Source of the DNA: an uncultured Clostridia bacterium
Lineage (GTDB): Bacteria; Bacillota; Clostridia; Christensenellales; Borkfalkiaceae
Length of the DNA stretch: 64,000 nt
NCBI GenBank assembly: GCA_947570625.1
Contig: CANOUP010000002.1
Coordinates: forward strand, 1-64,000
Reading direction: 5' to 3'
The notes below the pieces were generated by a model that made no database searches, was not told where the DNA came from, and saw only the letters and a list, made by a program, of their open reading frames with translations. Positions 51,390-59,258 of the stretch are shown here, piece by piece (the first letter of the stretch is position 1; every line of letters starts with the position of its first letter). Made by a program: the position numbers and the translations under genes.

Positions 51390-52604
51390 TTACCTTAAAA
51401 GAATAAGTTTCTTTTTCGCGCGCGTTATTGCGGTATAAAGCCAGCGGTTTTTGTCTTCCTTGAAGGCGTAACTTTCGTCGAACACGACGGCATTGCCGAA
51501 TTCGCTTCCCTGCGCCTTATGGCAGGAGATACAGTATCCGTATTCGAACCTGTTTAAAGTAAATACTCCCGTTGCTTCGCCTTCCTCGTTAAACTTTTCG
51601 AAATAATCGCCGTGCTTGTAGCGGTATCGCCCGTCGAGAAAAATTCCCAAGTCGAACGGAAGGGCTTCGGGACAGAGTTCGTCGGTAAAATCGGGTTTGA
51701 ACTGCATAAAGCCTATGCCTGAATCCGTATCGTAATACGGGTCGTAAACGGTGCCTATAATGCCGTTTACAAGGTTGAAACGGAAATCTTTATCGAGAAA
51801 CTGTTCCCAGTTATTGATTGTGCAAATTAGTTTGTCGCCGTCTTCCGGTAAACGTCCGAGTCCGCGCGCGCTTCTCAATTCGTCGTTGATTAGCGTGCGC
51901 GTCTTGTTTATCCCGCAAATTATCTGGTCGGCTTTCAAAAGATAATATTTTCTTCGTTCGCCCTTGAATTGTCTTTTGTCTATTACGGCAACGCTGTCTC
52001 CGTATCTGCCGTAAGGTATGTATTTGCCCTCGCGCGCCATTTCGGAAAGCTTGATAATGGGATTGTCAAGCTGTTGGCGGACAATCGTTCTCAGCGTATA
52101 GTCGGGAGTTTTCAGGATAGTATTAAGCCCTTCCACGGGCGGAAGCTGGGCATTGTCCCCGCATATGAGAAGTTTTACCCCGAATTCGGCCAAATCCCAT
52201 AAAACGCTGTCCGACACCATCGAAGCTTCGTCCAAAACGATAAGTTTTATGGATTTATCTATACTTTCACGGCGTTTGAAGGAAAGCTTTTCGATTTTTA
52301 TTTTTTTGCCGTTAAGTTCTATTTCTTTTTCTTCGGTTATCGACTGGTAAATAAGTCGGTGCAGAGTGGTTGCAGGTATTCCGCCCCGTATTAAAACGGT
52401 AGACGCTTTGCCCGTAGGCGTTACGAAGGCAACGCTTTCGTCCGGAACAAGCCCCAGAGTATCGGTAACGGTGTGCCTTAAAAGCGTGGTTTTACCTGTG
52501 CCGGCATAGCCCGCAAGTACGAAAATCTGACGTTCGGAATGAAAAAACCAGTCTTTTATTAATCTGTCGGCTTTCAGCTGGTCGGCCGTAAATTCGCTTC
52601 GCAT
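51390..52604 (-). CDS. RecD/Dda-like superfamily 1B DNA helicase
   Basis: A 404-residue helicase. Motifs: Walker A LAGYAGTGKTTLLR, motif Ia FVTPTGKAST, Walker B IVLDEASMVS, motif III ICGDNAQLPPV, and the C-terminal UvrD_C_2 block YGYCISCHKAQGSEF with LYTAITRAKKKL. It lacks the N-terminal domain of RecD2, and its size is close to that of the phage T4 Dda helicase. It probably unwinds DNA 5'-3' in repair or recombination. The ATG at 52604 lies six bases beyond a TATAAT and has no Shine-Dalgarno sequence. Confidence 0.9.
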   Translation of the reverse strand: MRSEFTADQLKADRLIKDWFFHSERQIFVLAGYAGTGKTTLLRHTVTDTLGLVPDESVAFVTPTGKASTVLIRGGIPATTLHRLIYQSITEEKEIELNGKKIKIEKLSFKRRESIDKSIKLIVLDEASMVSDSVLWDLAEFGVKLLICGDNAQLPPVEGLNTILKTPDYTLRTIVRQQLDNPIIKLSEMAREGKYIPYGRYGDSVAVIDKRQFKGERRKYYLLKADQIICGINKTRTLINDELRSARGLGRLPEDGDKLICTINNWEQFLDKDFRFNLVNGIIGTVYDPYYDTDSGIGFMQFKPDFTDELCPEALPFDLGIFLDGRYRYKHGDYFEKFNEEGEATGVFTLNRFEYGYCISCHKAQGSEFGNAVVFDESYAFKEDKNRWLYTAITRAKKKLILLR

Positions 52605-52610
52605 AGATAA

Positions 52611-52640
52611 ATTATATCATTAAAACATTTGTTTTTGCAA
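52611..52640 (-). promoter_or_regulatory. Promoter of the helicase gene, leaderless
   Basis: On the minus strand TTGCAA (52635-52640), 18-bp spacer, TATAAT (52611-52616), then TTATCT and the ATG at 52604. Confidence 0.65.
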
Positions 52641-52681
52641 GAGAATTATATTCAATATTTTCAAAATATTTTGTTGCGCGA

Positions 52682-52710
52682 TTGACTATCCCGTCAAATT
52701 GTTATATAAT
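52682..52710 (+). promoter_or_regulatory. Promoter of pgi
   Basis: TTGACT (52682-52687), 17-bp spacer, TATAAT (52705-52710). Confidence 0.85.
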
Positions 52711-52747
52711 AAAAAATGTTTTGAATAATATGTATTCGGAGGTAGGT

Positions 52748-54175
52748 ATGAATTGTAAAAATAACGAAAAACTTCGCGTGACGGTAGACTATAATTATAT
52801 GATGGCTAAGTCGCTCGGAGATAAGGGTATAAAGCAAAGCGAGCTCGATGAAATGCAGGACAAAGCGCAAAAGGCTTTCGGTTACGTAAACGATAACAGA
52901 GGCAGGGACGATTTGTTTATGGGCTGGACGGAGCTCCCTTACAATCAGAACGAGATAGTCGAAGATATTTTAAAGACGGCGGAGAAAGTCAGAAAGAACT
53001 TTAAATACTTCGTTGTGCTCGGTATAGGCGGAAGCGCGCTCGGTCCCATTATGGCTTTCAACGCTTTAAAGCATCTCCACTATAACGAACTTCCCGACGA
53101 TAAGAGAAACGGTCCCAAATTCTACGTTGAAGATAACGTCGACCCGGTAAGAATGCAGGCGCTTTTGGACGTAATCGAACCTGAAAAGACCTGCTTTAAC
53201 GTTATATCCAAATCGGGCGCTACCAGCGAAACGATGACGCAGTATCTTATTATAGCGGATATTCTTAAAAAGAAAGGCGTAAACCTTCCCGACAATATTA
53301 TATTCACGACCGACGCGAGCAGAGGCAACCTTATCAAAATTGACCAAAGCTACGGCGGTAAATTCAAAAAATACGTACTCCCCGACGGCGTCGGCGGAAG
53401 GTTTTCGGAAATGTGCCCCGTAGGGCTTCTTCCCGCGGCGGTGCTCGGAATAGACATTAAGGCTATGCTCGCTGGCGCCGGATATATGGACGAACTTTGC
53501 TCCAAACCCGATATTCGCTCTAACCCTGCGCTTGCGTGTGCCGCGCTTCAATATATTACTATGAAGCAGGGTAAGAATATCAACGTGCTTATGCCTTATT
53601 CGGATAATTTAAAGCTTATGGCGGACTGGTATTGTCAGCTTTGGGCAGAGTCACTCGGCAAAGCGGTGGACTATGACGGTAAAACCGTAAATGCCGGTAC
53701 GACGCCCGTAAAAAGCCTTGGCGTAACAGACCAGCATTCGCAGGTACAGTTGTATATCGAGGGACCTTACGACAAAGTAATTACCTTTATTTCGGTAGGA
53801 AAGTACGCTTGCGAAATGCCCATTGCGCACGGCTGTGAAGATATACCCGACGTAGGTTTCCTCGGCGGGCACACTATGCAGGAGCTCATTCAGGCGGAAA
53901 ACAAGGCGACGGCGTACGCGCTTATGCGCGCTGGCAGAATGAACTATACGATTAATATGCCCGAAGTAAACGAGTTCACGCTCGGTCAGCTTATGTATCT
54001 TCTCGAATTGCAGACCGCTTATACGGGCGCGCTTCTCAATATCGACACGTTCAATCAGCCCGGCGTGGAAAACGGGAAAAAAGCAACGTTCGCACTGCTC
54101 GGAAAACGCGGTTACGAAGGACAGAAGGCCGAAATGGATTCCGCGCCCGCACTCGATAAAAATTATATAGTTTAA
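52748..54175 (+). CDS. pgi: Glucose-6-phosphate isomerase
   Basis: A 475-residue phosphoglucose isomerase. Substrate-binding segments are VLGIGGSALGP, NVISKSGATSETMTQY, DGVGGRFSEMCPVGLLPAAV and the C-terminal QPGVENGKKATFALLGK. It connects hexose phosphates with glycolysis and the pentose pathway. The ATG at 52748 follows a strong GGAGGT; an upstream in-frame start has no such site. It has its own promoter and terminator. Confidence 0.97.
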   Translation: MNCKNNEKLRVTVDYNYMMAKSLGDKGIKQSELDEMQDKAQKAFGYVNDNRGRDDLFMGWTELPYNQNEIVEDILKTAEKVRKNFKYFVVLGIGGSALGPIMAFNALKHLHYNELPDDKRNGPKFYVEDNVDPVRMQALLDVIEPEKTCFNVISKSGATSETMTQYLIIADILKKKGVNLPDNIIFTTDASRGNLIKIDQSYGGKFKKYVLPDGVGGRFSEMCPVGLLPAAVLGIDIKAMLAGAGYMDELCSKPDIRSNPALACAALQYITMKQGKNINVLMPYSDNLKLMADWYCQLWAESLGKAVDYDGKTVNAGTTPVKSLGVTDQHSQVQLYIEGPYDKVITFISVGKYACEMPIAHGCEDIPDVGFLGGHTMQELIQAENKATAYALMRAGRMNYTINMPEVNEFTLGQLMYLLELQTAYTGALLNIDTFNQPGVENGKKATFALLGKRGYEGQKAEMDSAPALDKNYIV

Positions 54176-54180
54176 AAAAT

Positions 54181-54215
54181 GAGGAGCGTAAAGACGCTCC
54201 TCAATCTGATTTTAT
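54181..54215 (+). terminator. Terminator of pgi
   Basis: GAGGAGCGT (54181-54189) with ACGCTCCTC (54194-54202), loop AAAG, then a T-rich stretch running up to the next ATG. Confidence 0.78.
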
Positions 54216-54216
54216 T

Positions 54217-55167
54217 ATGGAATGGTATTATATTATTTTAATTGTTGCGGGGGCGATTTCGGTTCTTCTGTTTGCTATGGCATTGCTGTGCGACAACATC
54301 GCGTTCGGAAAGCGCGCCGATAAAAACCCGTATATTAAATATTTTACGGCAGATGAATTCGGTCTGTCTGCCGAAGAAGTGAATATCCCGCACGGGCTTA
54401 AAGGCTTTTTTTACCGCAGTGAAAAAAGTTTGAATAAGCTGATTATTTTCTGTCACGGTATGGGTCCAGGGCATATCGCCTATATGAATGAGATAGCGTA
54501 TTTTTGCGGTATCGGATATACCGTTCTCGCCGTCGACAGTAAGGGCTGTAATTATTCCAAAGGCAGAAGTATCAAAGGAATGTACAGCGGTGTGATAACT
54601 GCGGTTAAGGCAATAGATTATGCAAGGAAGTATCCGTTCGAAAAAATATTCCTTGCGGGGCACAGCTGGGGAGCCTATTCCGTTTTATGCGCTTCAGCTC
54701 AAAGAAAAACCGACGGAGTGGTCGCTATCAGCGCGCCTACAACGCCCGTAATGACGATTTTCAAAGGGGCGAAAAAAATTATTTCGAAACCCGTCGCCGT
54801 TGTACTGAGTCCGTTCTGGTATATTATCAATCTGTTAAAGTTCGGGTTCAGGGGTAATACCGATGCGGTTAAGTGCGCAAAGAAAAATAAAACTCCCACG
54901 TTTTTGATTCACGGCGATAAGGATGACATAGTCGGTCCTTCGTCTGCGGTATTCTATAAAGCCGACGGGGAGAATATATTCAAATTGTCCGTTAAAGACA
55001 GAGCACATAATCCTTATAACACGGTTAAAGCGGAAAAGTACCTCGCCGAACTTTTAAGACAGTTAAAATTAGGCGAAACTGATTTTGACGATTTCGATTT
55101 TATATCGGCAACCGAACAGGATAAAGAAGTAATGAACTGGATAGAAGATTTTTTCGATAATAATTAA
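54217..55167 (+). CDS. Alpha/beta hydrolase, membrane-anchored
   Basis: A 316-residue protein with an N-terminal helix (about residues 2-22) and an alpha/beta hydrolase domain. The nucleophile elbow is AGHSWGAYS (Ser about 150), the acid lies in IHGDKDDIVGPSS and the His in KDRAHNPYN. It resembles YqkD/S33-type serine hydrolases with unknown substrates. The ATG starts directly after the pgi terminator T-tract, with no ribosome-binding site, so its expression depends on readthrough or an unseen promoter. Confidence 0.87.
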   Translation: MEWYYIILIVAGAISVLLFAMALLCDNIAFGKRADKNPYIKYFTADEFGLSAEEVNIPHGLKGFFYRSEKSLNKLIIFCHGMGPGHIAYMNEIAYFCGIGYTVLAVDSKGCNYSKGRSIKGMYSGVITAVKAIDYARKYPFEKIFLAGHSWGAYSVLCASAQRKTDGVVAISAPTTPVMTIFKGAKKIISKPVAVVLSPFWYIINLLKFGFRGNTDAVKCAKKNKTPTFLIHGDKDDIVGPSSAVFYKADGENIFKLSVKDRAHNPYNTVKAEKYLAELLRQLKLGETDFDDFDFISATEQDKEVMNWIEDFFDNN

Positions 55168-55191
55168 ATTTTCAAATCAGCCGAATTTTGC

Positions 55192-55220
55192 TTGCAAAGT
55201 AAAAGTGTTTATGATATAAT
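55192..55220 (+). promoter_or_regulatory. Promoter of tRNA-Glu
   Basis: TTGCAA (55192-55197), 17-bp spacer, TATAAT (55215-55220), 21 nt before the tRNA. Confidence 0.82.
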
Positions 55221-55240
55221 CACAAAGCAAAATTCGTTAA

Positions 55241-55315
55241 GGCCTTGTGGTCAAGCGGTTAAGACGGAGCCCTCTCAAGGCTCAATCCCGGGTTCGATTC
55301 CCGGCAGGGTCACCA
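55241..55315 (+). tRNA. tRNA-Glu (anticodon CUC)
   Basis: Acceptor stem GGCCTTG with CAGGGTC, D-arm GTGGTCAAGCGGTTAAGAC, anticodon stem GAGCC/GGCTC enclosing CTCTCAA (anticodon CTC), T-arm CCGGGTTCGATTCCCGG, discriminator A and an encoded CCA (313-315 of the 55 kb block). The overall sequence matches bacterial tRNA-Glu. Confidence 0.95.
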
Positions 55316-55318
55316 CTT

Positions 55319-55369
55319 GGAAACTAAACCGAACCATTTACAATGGTAAGTTTGGTTTCCTTTTTCTTT
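55319..55369 (+). terminator. Terminator of tRNA-Glu
   Basis: A long hairpin with small bulges: GGAAAC, AAAC, ACCAT (55319-55337) with ATGGT, GTTT, GTTTCC (to 55360), followed by TTTTTCTTT. Confidence 0.75.
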
Positions 55370-55433
55370 ACTTAAAGCTCCCGTTAATAAGGGGAACCTA
55401 ATACGATAAATTTCAATTTATAGGAAATATCCA

Positions 55434-55559
55434 ATGATAATACGCGACTTAAAATTAGAGGATTTCGACACAGTAAACAATCTTTTTTTGCAGTTACATA
55501 GCGTTGCGGTTTTTGCCGTTGTTTTAGGCGTGATTATTTATACGATAGTAACACTTTAA
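55434..55559 (+). pseudogene. N-terminal fragment of a GNAT acetyltransferase joined to a foreign tail
   Basis: A 41-codon frame with an AGGA ribosome-binding site. The first 24 codons (MIIRDLKLEDFDTVNNLFLQ then LHSV) look like the N-terminal strand and helix of GNAT acetyltransferases. The remaining 17 (AVFAVVLGVIIYTIVTL) are a hydrophobic segment unrelated to that fold. The acetyl-CoA-binding part is missing. It lies in the scar after tRNA-Glu. Confidence 0.5.
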
Positions 55560-55564
55560 CCAAT

Positions 55565-55593
55565 TTGATTTTATATGATAAAAATGCTATAAT
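55565..55593 (+). promoter_or_regulatory. Promoter of the FAD reductase gene, leaderless
   Basis: TTGATT (55565-55570), 17-bp spacer, TATAAT (55588-55593), six bases, then the ATG at 55600. Confidence 0.7.
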
Positions 55594-55599
55594 CTAATT

Positions 55600-56604
55600 A
55601 TGTATGATGTTATCGTAATAGGCGCAGGACCTTGCGGTTGTATAACCGCAAGCACCTTATCAAAAAGCGGTCTTAAAGTTTTGCTGTTAGAAAAATGCAA
55701 ATTGCCGAGATATAAAAGCTGTTCGGGCGTTTTGATAGAAAAATCATTGCGCCTTATAGAAAAATACTTCGGTCAAAGCGTTCCGCTTTCTGTTAGTTGT
55801 ACCCCCGTTCAAAATCGTGGAATGGTATTAACTGACGATTTGGGGCGAGAATACATATTTGAAAGTCGCGGTTTGAATATTTGGCGAGATAAATTTGACT
55901 ACTGGTTGACTACACTTGCAAAGCAATTCGGCGTTGAAATAAAAGACGAAAGTGCAGTATCTTCAATTCAAGAAATTGACGATAAAGTTTGTGTATCGGT
56001 AGACGGCATAAAAGAATTTGCAAAATTTGTTGTTGATTGTTCGGGCGTAGTTGGAATAGGCAAGCAAGCACATAAAAATGTAATGACATATCAGACATAC
56101 AATAACGGCACTATTGATTTGGATGCACATTATTTTTATGCGTATCTGCAACCCGAATTATCGGGCTATGACGCTTGGTTTAATGTAAAAGACGATATGC
56201 TTGTTTTAGGCGTTGCAAGTACTAATACAAAGGATATTAAAAAGTTTTACAGTAATTTTATTGCTTATATGAGAAGCAAGCACGCTCTTTCAATAAGCAA
56301 AGAATTAAGAACGGACAAATGGCTTATTCGTAACATTCAACCGCCGTTTAATGTTGATTATGGTGTGAGCTGTATTTTGAAAGCCGGCGAAAATGCAGGC
56401 TTTTTAAATCCTATGGGCGAAGGTATTTCTTCGGCAATTGAAAGCGGTTATTGTGTGGCTTGTGCGATTATATCAAATTTTAATAATAGGCAAAATGTAA
56501 TTGAAGATTATAAGCGCAATGTGTCCGAAACAAAAGGCTATATGCAAAGACAATGGCAACTTGTAGGGCGTATGTCAAAGAAATTTGCTTTTATGTATCG
56601 GTAA
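55600..56604 (+). CDS. FAD-dependent oxidoreductase, geranylgeranyl reductase-like
   Basis: A 334-residue flavoprotein. The N-terminus is a Rossmann dinucleotide-binding fold (DVIVIGAGPCGCITASTLSK ... LLLEK), followed by KLPRYKSCSGVL, the motif of the geranylgeranyl reductase/tryptophan-halogenase-like group, and a GENAGFLNPMGEGISSAIESG block near residue 268 that contacts FAD. It could reduce isoprenoid double bonds or act on another lipid; nothing nearby fixes the substrate. Base composition and codon use are more AT-rich than in the flanking genes. It lies inside the tRNA-Glu scar. Confidence 0.85.
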   Translation: MYDVIVIGAGPCGCITASTLSKSGLKVLLLEKCKLPRYKSCSGVLIEKSLRLIEKYFGQSVPLSVSCTPVQNRGMVLTDDLGREYIFESRGLNIWRDKFDYWLTTLAKQFGVEIKDESAVSSIQEIDDKVCVSVDGIKEFAKFVVDCSGVVGIGKQAHKNVMTYQTYNNGTIDLDAHYFYAYLQPELSGYDAWFNVKDDMLVLGVASTNTKDIKKFYSNFIAYMRSKHALSISKELRTDKWLIRNIQPPFNVDYGVSCILKAGENAGFLNPMGEGISSAIESGYCVACAIISNFNNRQNVIEDYKRNVSETKGYMQRQWQLVGRMSKKFAFMYR

Positions 56605-56626
56605 AATGGGTTAGACTTTCTTGGGT

Positions 56627-56657
56627 GCAGAGTTACCACTTAAAACTTAAACCGAGC
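56627..56657 (+). repeat. Degenerate copy of the tRNA-Glu 3' end (possible att site)
   Basis: The 31 bases at 56627-56657 match 55304-55334 (the 3' end of tRNA-Glu plus 19 bases) at 24 positions without gaps, including ACCACTT and AAACCGA. The two copies flank the GNAT fragment and the FAD reductase gene, as attL/attR would. Confidence 0.6.
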
Positions 56658-56989
56658 TTAATAACGATAATGCTTTACGCGAAAAGGTTGCAAAACTTTG
56701 GTCGGAATTAAACGGCGTAGAAATCACACCCGAAATGATAAACTGTGAAGATTGCCGGGCAAACGGAGTAAAAACACCGTATTGTAATAGTCTGTGCCAT
56801 ATAAGACAATGCGCGCTTATTAAAGGGTGCGAAACCTGCGGCGACTGTTTGACATTTAACGGCTGTCAGACTGTCGGTATGGTAATATCGAATAATTTCG
56901 GCTGTGTCTTTTTTTGTTGCAAACTTTCAGCTTTTGACGGATTTTTATTAAAAATTTATTGGGTTGACAAAATTCTTATTTTGTTATAA
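56654..56989 (+). pseudogene. DUF3795 protein gene truncated at its 5' end (and probably 3' end)
   Basis: The frame reads NNDNALREKVAKLWSELNGV, then EITPEMINCEDCRANGVKTP, YCNSLCHIRQCA, CETCGDC and VGMVISNN. This is the body of DUF3795, a cysteine-rich small protein family. The first 20-25 residues, which hold the starting CGLDCxxC motif, are absent, and the break is exactly at the tRNA-Glu-like repeat. After ISNN the sequence (FGCVFFCCKLSAFDG onward) no longer fits. An internal ATG at 56735 gives only 84 residues without a ribosome-binding site. Confidence 0.75.
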
Positions 56990-57021
56990 ATTTGTTTAGA
57001 TTTCTAATTGTTAGAAGTCTA
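56964..57021 (+). promoter_or_regulatory. Promoter and MarR operator
   Basis: TTGACA (56964-56969) is followed by TATAAA (56985-56990) or a TAAATT two bases later. A 25-bp palindrome with one mismatched pair, TAGATTTCTAA-ttg-TTAGAAGTCTA (56997-57021), overlaps the expected start of transcription and fits autorepression by the MarR protein. Confidence 0.75.
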
Positions 57022-57049
57022 AATATTATTTTTTTTTCGGAGCGTTAGT

Positions 57050-57496
57050 TTGGAGAACAAAAGATTATTCGGTAAAATATGCAGTCTTCACCGCAGAATG
57101 AGCAGAGAAAACATCAAACTGTTTTCCGACTACGGCATAACGCCCATACAGATGCAGACACTCGTATTTGTGCACTTAAACTCGGAGAATGGTAAACTTA
57201 TCTGTCAGAAAGATATAGAAAACCATATAACTTTAAGGGCGTCGTCCGTTTCGACAATGTTACGCACGCTTGAAAAGTCGGGGCTTATCGAACGGAGTTT
57301 TGCAGACGGAGACGCGCGTACAAAGATTGTGTCGCTGACGGAAAAGGGTATGGGCGTGTGTTTTAAGAACAAACTTCTTATGGAAAAATGCGACGCATTG
57401 GTTCAGAACGCTTTGACAGAAGCGGAACAGGCGGAGTTCGAGAAACTTCTCAATAAAATATTAACGGCAACCGAGGATTATAAAAAGGATGTATAG
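57050..57496 (+). CDS. MarR family transcriptional regulator
   Basis: A 148-residue winged-helix repressor. The core includes DYGITPIQMQTLVFVHLNS, the recognition helix region ITLRASSVSTMLRTLEKSGL and the wing RSFADGDARTKIVSLTEKG. It probably senses a toxic compound and controls the two exporter genes that follow. The start is a TTG with a CGGAGCG ribosome-binding site. It ends in TAG and overlaps the next gene by 8 nt. Confidence 0.93.
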   Translation: MENKRLFGKICSLHRRMSRENIKLFSDYGITPIQMQTLVFVHLNSENGKLICQKDIENHITLRASSVSTMLRTLEKSGLIERSFADGDARTKIVSLTEKGMGVCFKNKLLMEKCDALVQNALTEAEQAEFEKLLNKILTATEDYKKDV

Positions 57497-59258
57497 AGTG
57501 ATTAAAACATTATTAAAGAGCGTAAGGGAATATAAGCTGTCTTCGATTCTTTGTCCCATCGTAATGATAGGCGAAGCGGTGATGGAAATTTTAATTCCCT
57601 TCTTAATGACGTACATAGTCGGGCAGTTTGAGGCGCTAGCCAAAGGACAAATAGCGGAAATAAACGTTACCGATATAGCAGTCTGCGCGGTTATTATGGT
57701 TTTATGCGCGGTATTTGCGCTTCTGTGCGGTGTGCTTGGCGGACGGCTGGCGGCCAAAGCAAGTTGCGGGTTTGCGCACAATCTGCGCGAAGATATGTAC
57801 AACAATCTTCAAAGTTATTCATTTGCAAACATAGACAATTTTTCTACCGCGAGTTTGATTACGAGAATAACGACGGACGTTTCCAACGTTCAGAATGCCT
57901 ATCAGATGGCGATAAGAATGCTGGTGCGCGCGCCCGTTCTGTTTATCGCGTCGATTATTATGACTGTATTTATCGAACCTATAATGGCTTTGATATTCGG
58001 CGGGGCCGCGCTGCTGCTCGGGTGCGTCGTTGCGGTATGTATGATAAAGGTAGTGCCCTATTTCAGAACAATGTTTGCAAAATACGACACTATGAACTCC
58101 GTCGTGCAGGAAGATTTAACGGCAATAAGGGTTGTTAAATCTTACGTAAGGGAAAAACGCGAAATAGAAAAAATGAAGAAAGCTTCTGGCGAAGTTTACG
58201 CTTACTCCGTTAAAGCCGAAAGAATACTTACCGTGATGATGCCCTGCGTAACTCTCGTTATGTTTATCGTAAACATAATAATCCTCGCGCTCGGCGCTAA
58301 TATGGAGATGGGCGCGATTTCGGGCAATGTCAGCCCTTCGCAGATACAGACGCTTATTCAGTACTCCGCTCAGATTCTTTCGGGCGTAATGATGGTTGCC
58401 ATGTGTCTTAACTTCATTTCACTTTCGAAAGGAAGCGCGGACAGAATTTGTGAAGTGCTCAACGAAAAAACTACGCTCCCCAAACCTGCAAAACCCGTGT
58501 TCGAAGTTAAGAACGGCAGTATCGATTTTGAAAACGTAACTTTTGCGTATTCGCAGAAGTCGGATAAAAGAGTACTTAAAGATATTAATCTTCATATAGA
58601 ATCGGGCGAAACGGTAGGTATAATCGGGGCGACGGGCTCGGGAAAGACATCGCTCGTTTCGCTTATTCCCAGGCTTTACGACGTAACCGAAGGTAGTGTC
58701 AAAGTCGGCGGAACGGACGTGAGGGACTACGATACCGATACGCTCCGCAATAAAGTTGCAATGGTATTACAGAAAAACGTTCTGTTTTCGGGTTCAGTTG
58801 CCGAAAACCTGCGCTGGGGCGACGAATACGCTTCCGACGAAGATTTGCGCTCGGTGGCAAGACAGGCTTGCGCGGAAGAATTTATTAACGCTCTGCCCGG
58901 CGGGTTCGATTACGATTTGGGACAGGGCGGAGTCAACGTGTCGGGTGGACAGAAGCAAAGACTGTGCATAGCGAGAGCGCTTTTGAAAAAGCCCGACGTA
59001 ATAATTTTCGACGACAGCACCTCAGCCGTCGATACGAAGACGGATACGCAAATCAGGGAAGCGCTTAAAAAGTACGCGCCCGACACTACAAAGATAATAA
59101 TAGCCCAGCGCGTAGCTTCCGTTCAGGACGCAGACAAGATTATCGTTCTCGACGAAGGCAAAATAGCGGGGGAGGGAACACACAGTCAGCTTATAAAAGA
59201 TAATGCAATATACCGCGAAGTTTACGAGTCGCAGTTGAAAGGAGGCGAAAATGAGTAA
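57489..59258 (+). CDS. ABC exporter half-transporter, degenerate-site subunit
   Basis: A 589-residue protein: six helices (about residues 15-315) and an ATPase domain. Walker A is GATGSGKTS, the signature VSGGQKQRLCIAR, and Walker B IIFDDSTSAVD, where the catalytic glutamate is aspartate; the H-loop is IIIAQRVAS, with Gln in place of His. This is the pattern of the degenerate-site half of heterodimeric exporters such as TM287/288. The partner is the next gene, which starts 8 nt before this one ends. Likely a drug or lipid exporter under MarR control. Confidence 0.93.
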   Translation: MYRVIKTLLKSVREYKLSSILCPIVMIGEAVMEILIPFLMTYIVGQFEALAKGQIAEINVTDIAVCAVIMVLCAVFALLCGVLGGRLAAKASCGFAHNLREDMYNNLQSYSFANIDNFSTASLITRITTDVSNVQNAYQMAIRMLVRAPVLFIASIIMTVFIEPIMALIFGGAALLLGCVVAVCMIKVVPYFRTMFAKYDTMNSVVQEDLTAIRVVKSYVREKREIEKMKKASGEVYAYSVKAERILTVMMPCVTLVMFIVNIIILALGANMEMGAISGNVSPSQIQTLIQYSAQILSGVMMVAMCLNFISLSKGSADRICEVLNEKTTLPKPAKPVFEVKNGSIDFENVTFAYSQKSDKRVLKDINLHIESGETVGIIGATGSGKTSLVSLIPRLYDVTEGSVKVGGTDVRDYDTDTLRNKVAMVLQKNVLFSGSVAENLRWGDEYASDEDLRSVARQACAEEFINALPGGFDYDLGQGGVNVSGGQKQRLCIARALLKKPDVIIFDDSTSAVDTKTDTQIREALKKYAPDTTKIIIAQRVASVQDADKIIVLDEGKIAGEGTHSQLIKDNAIYREVYESQLKGGENE

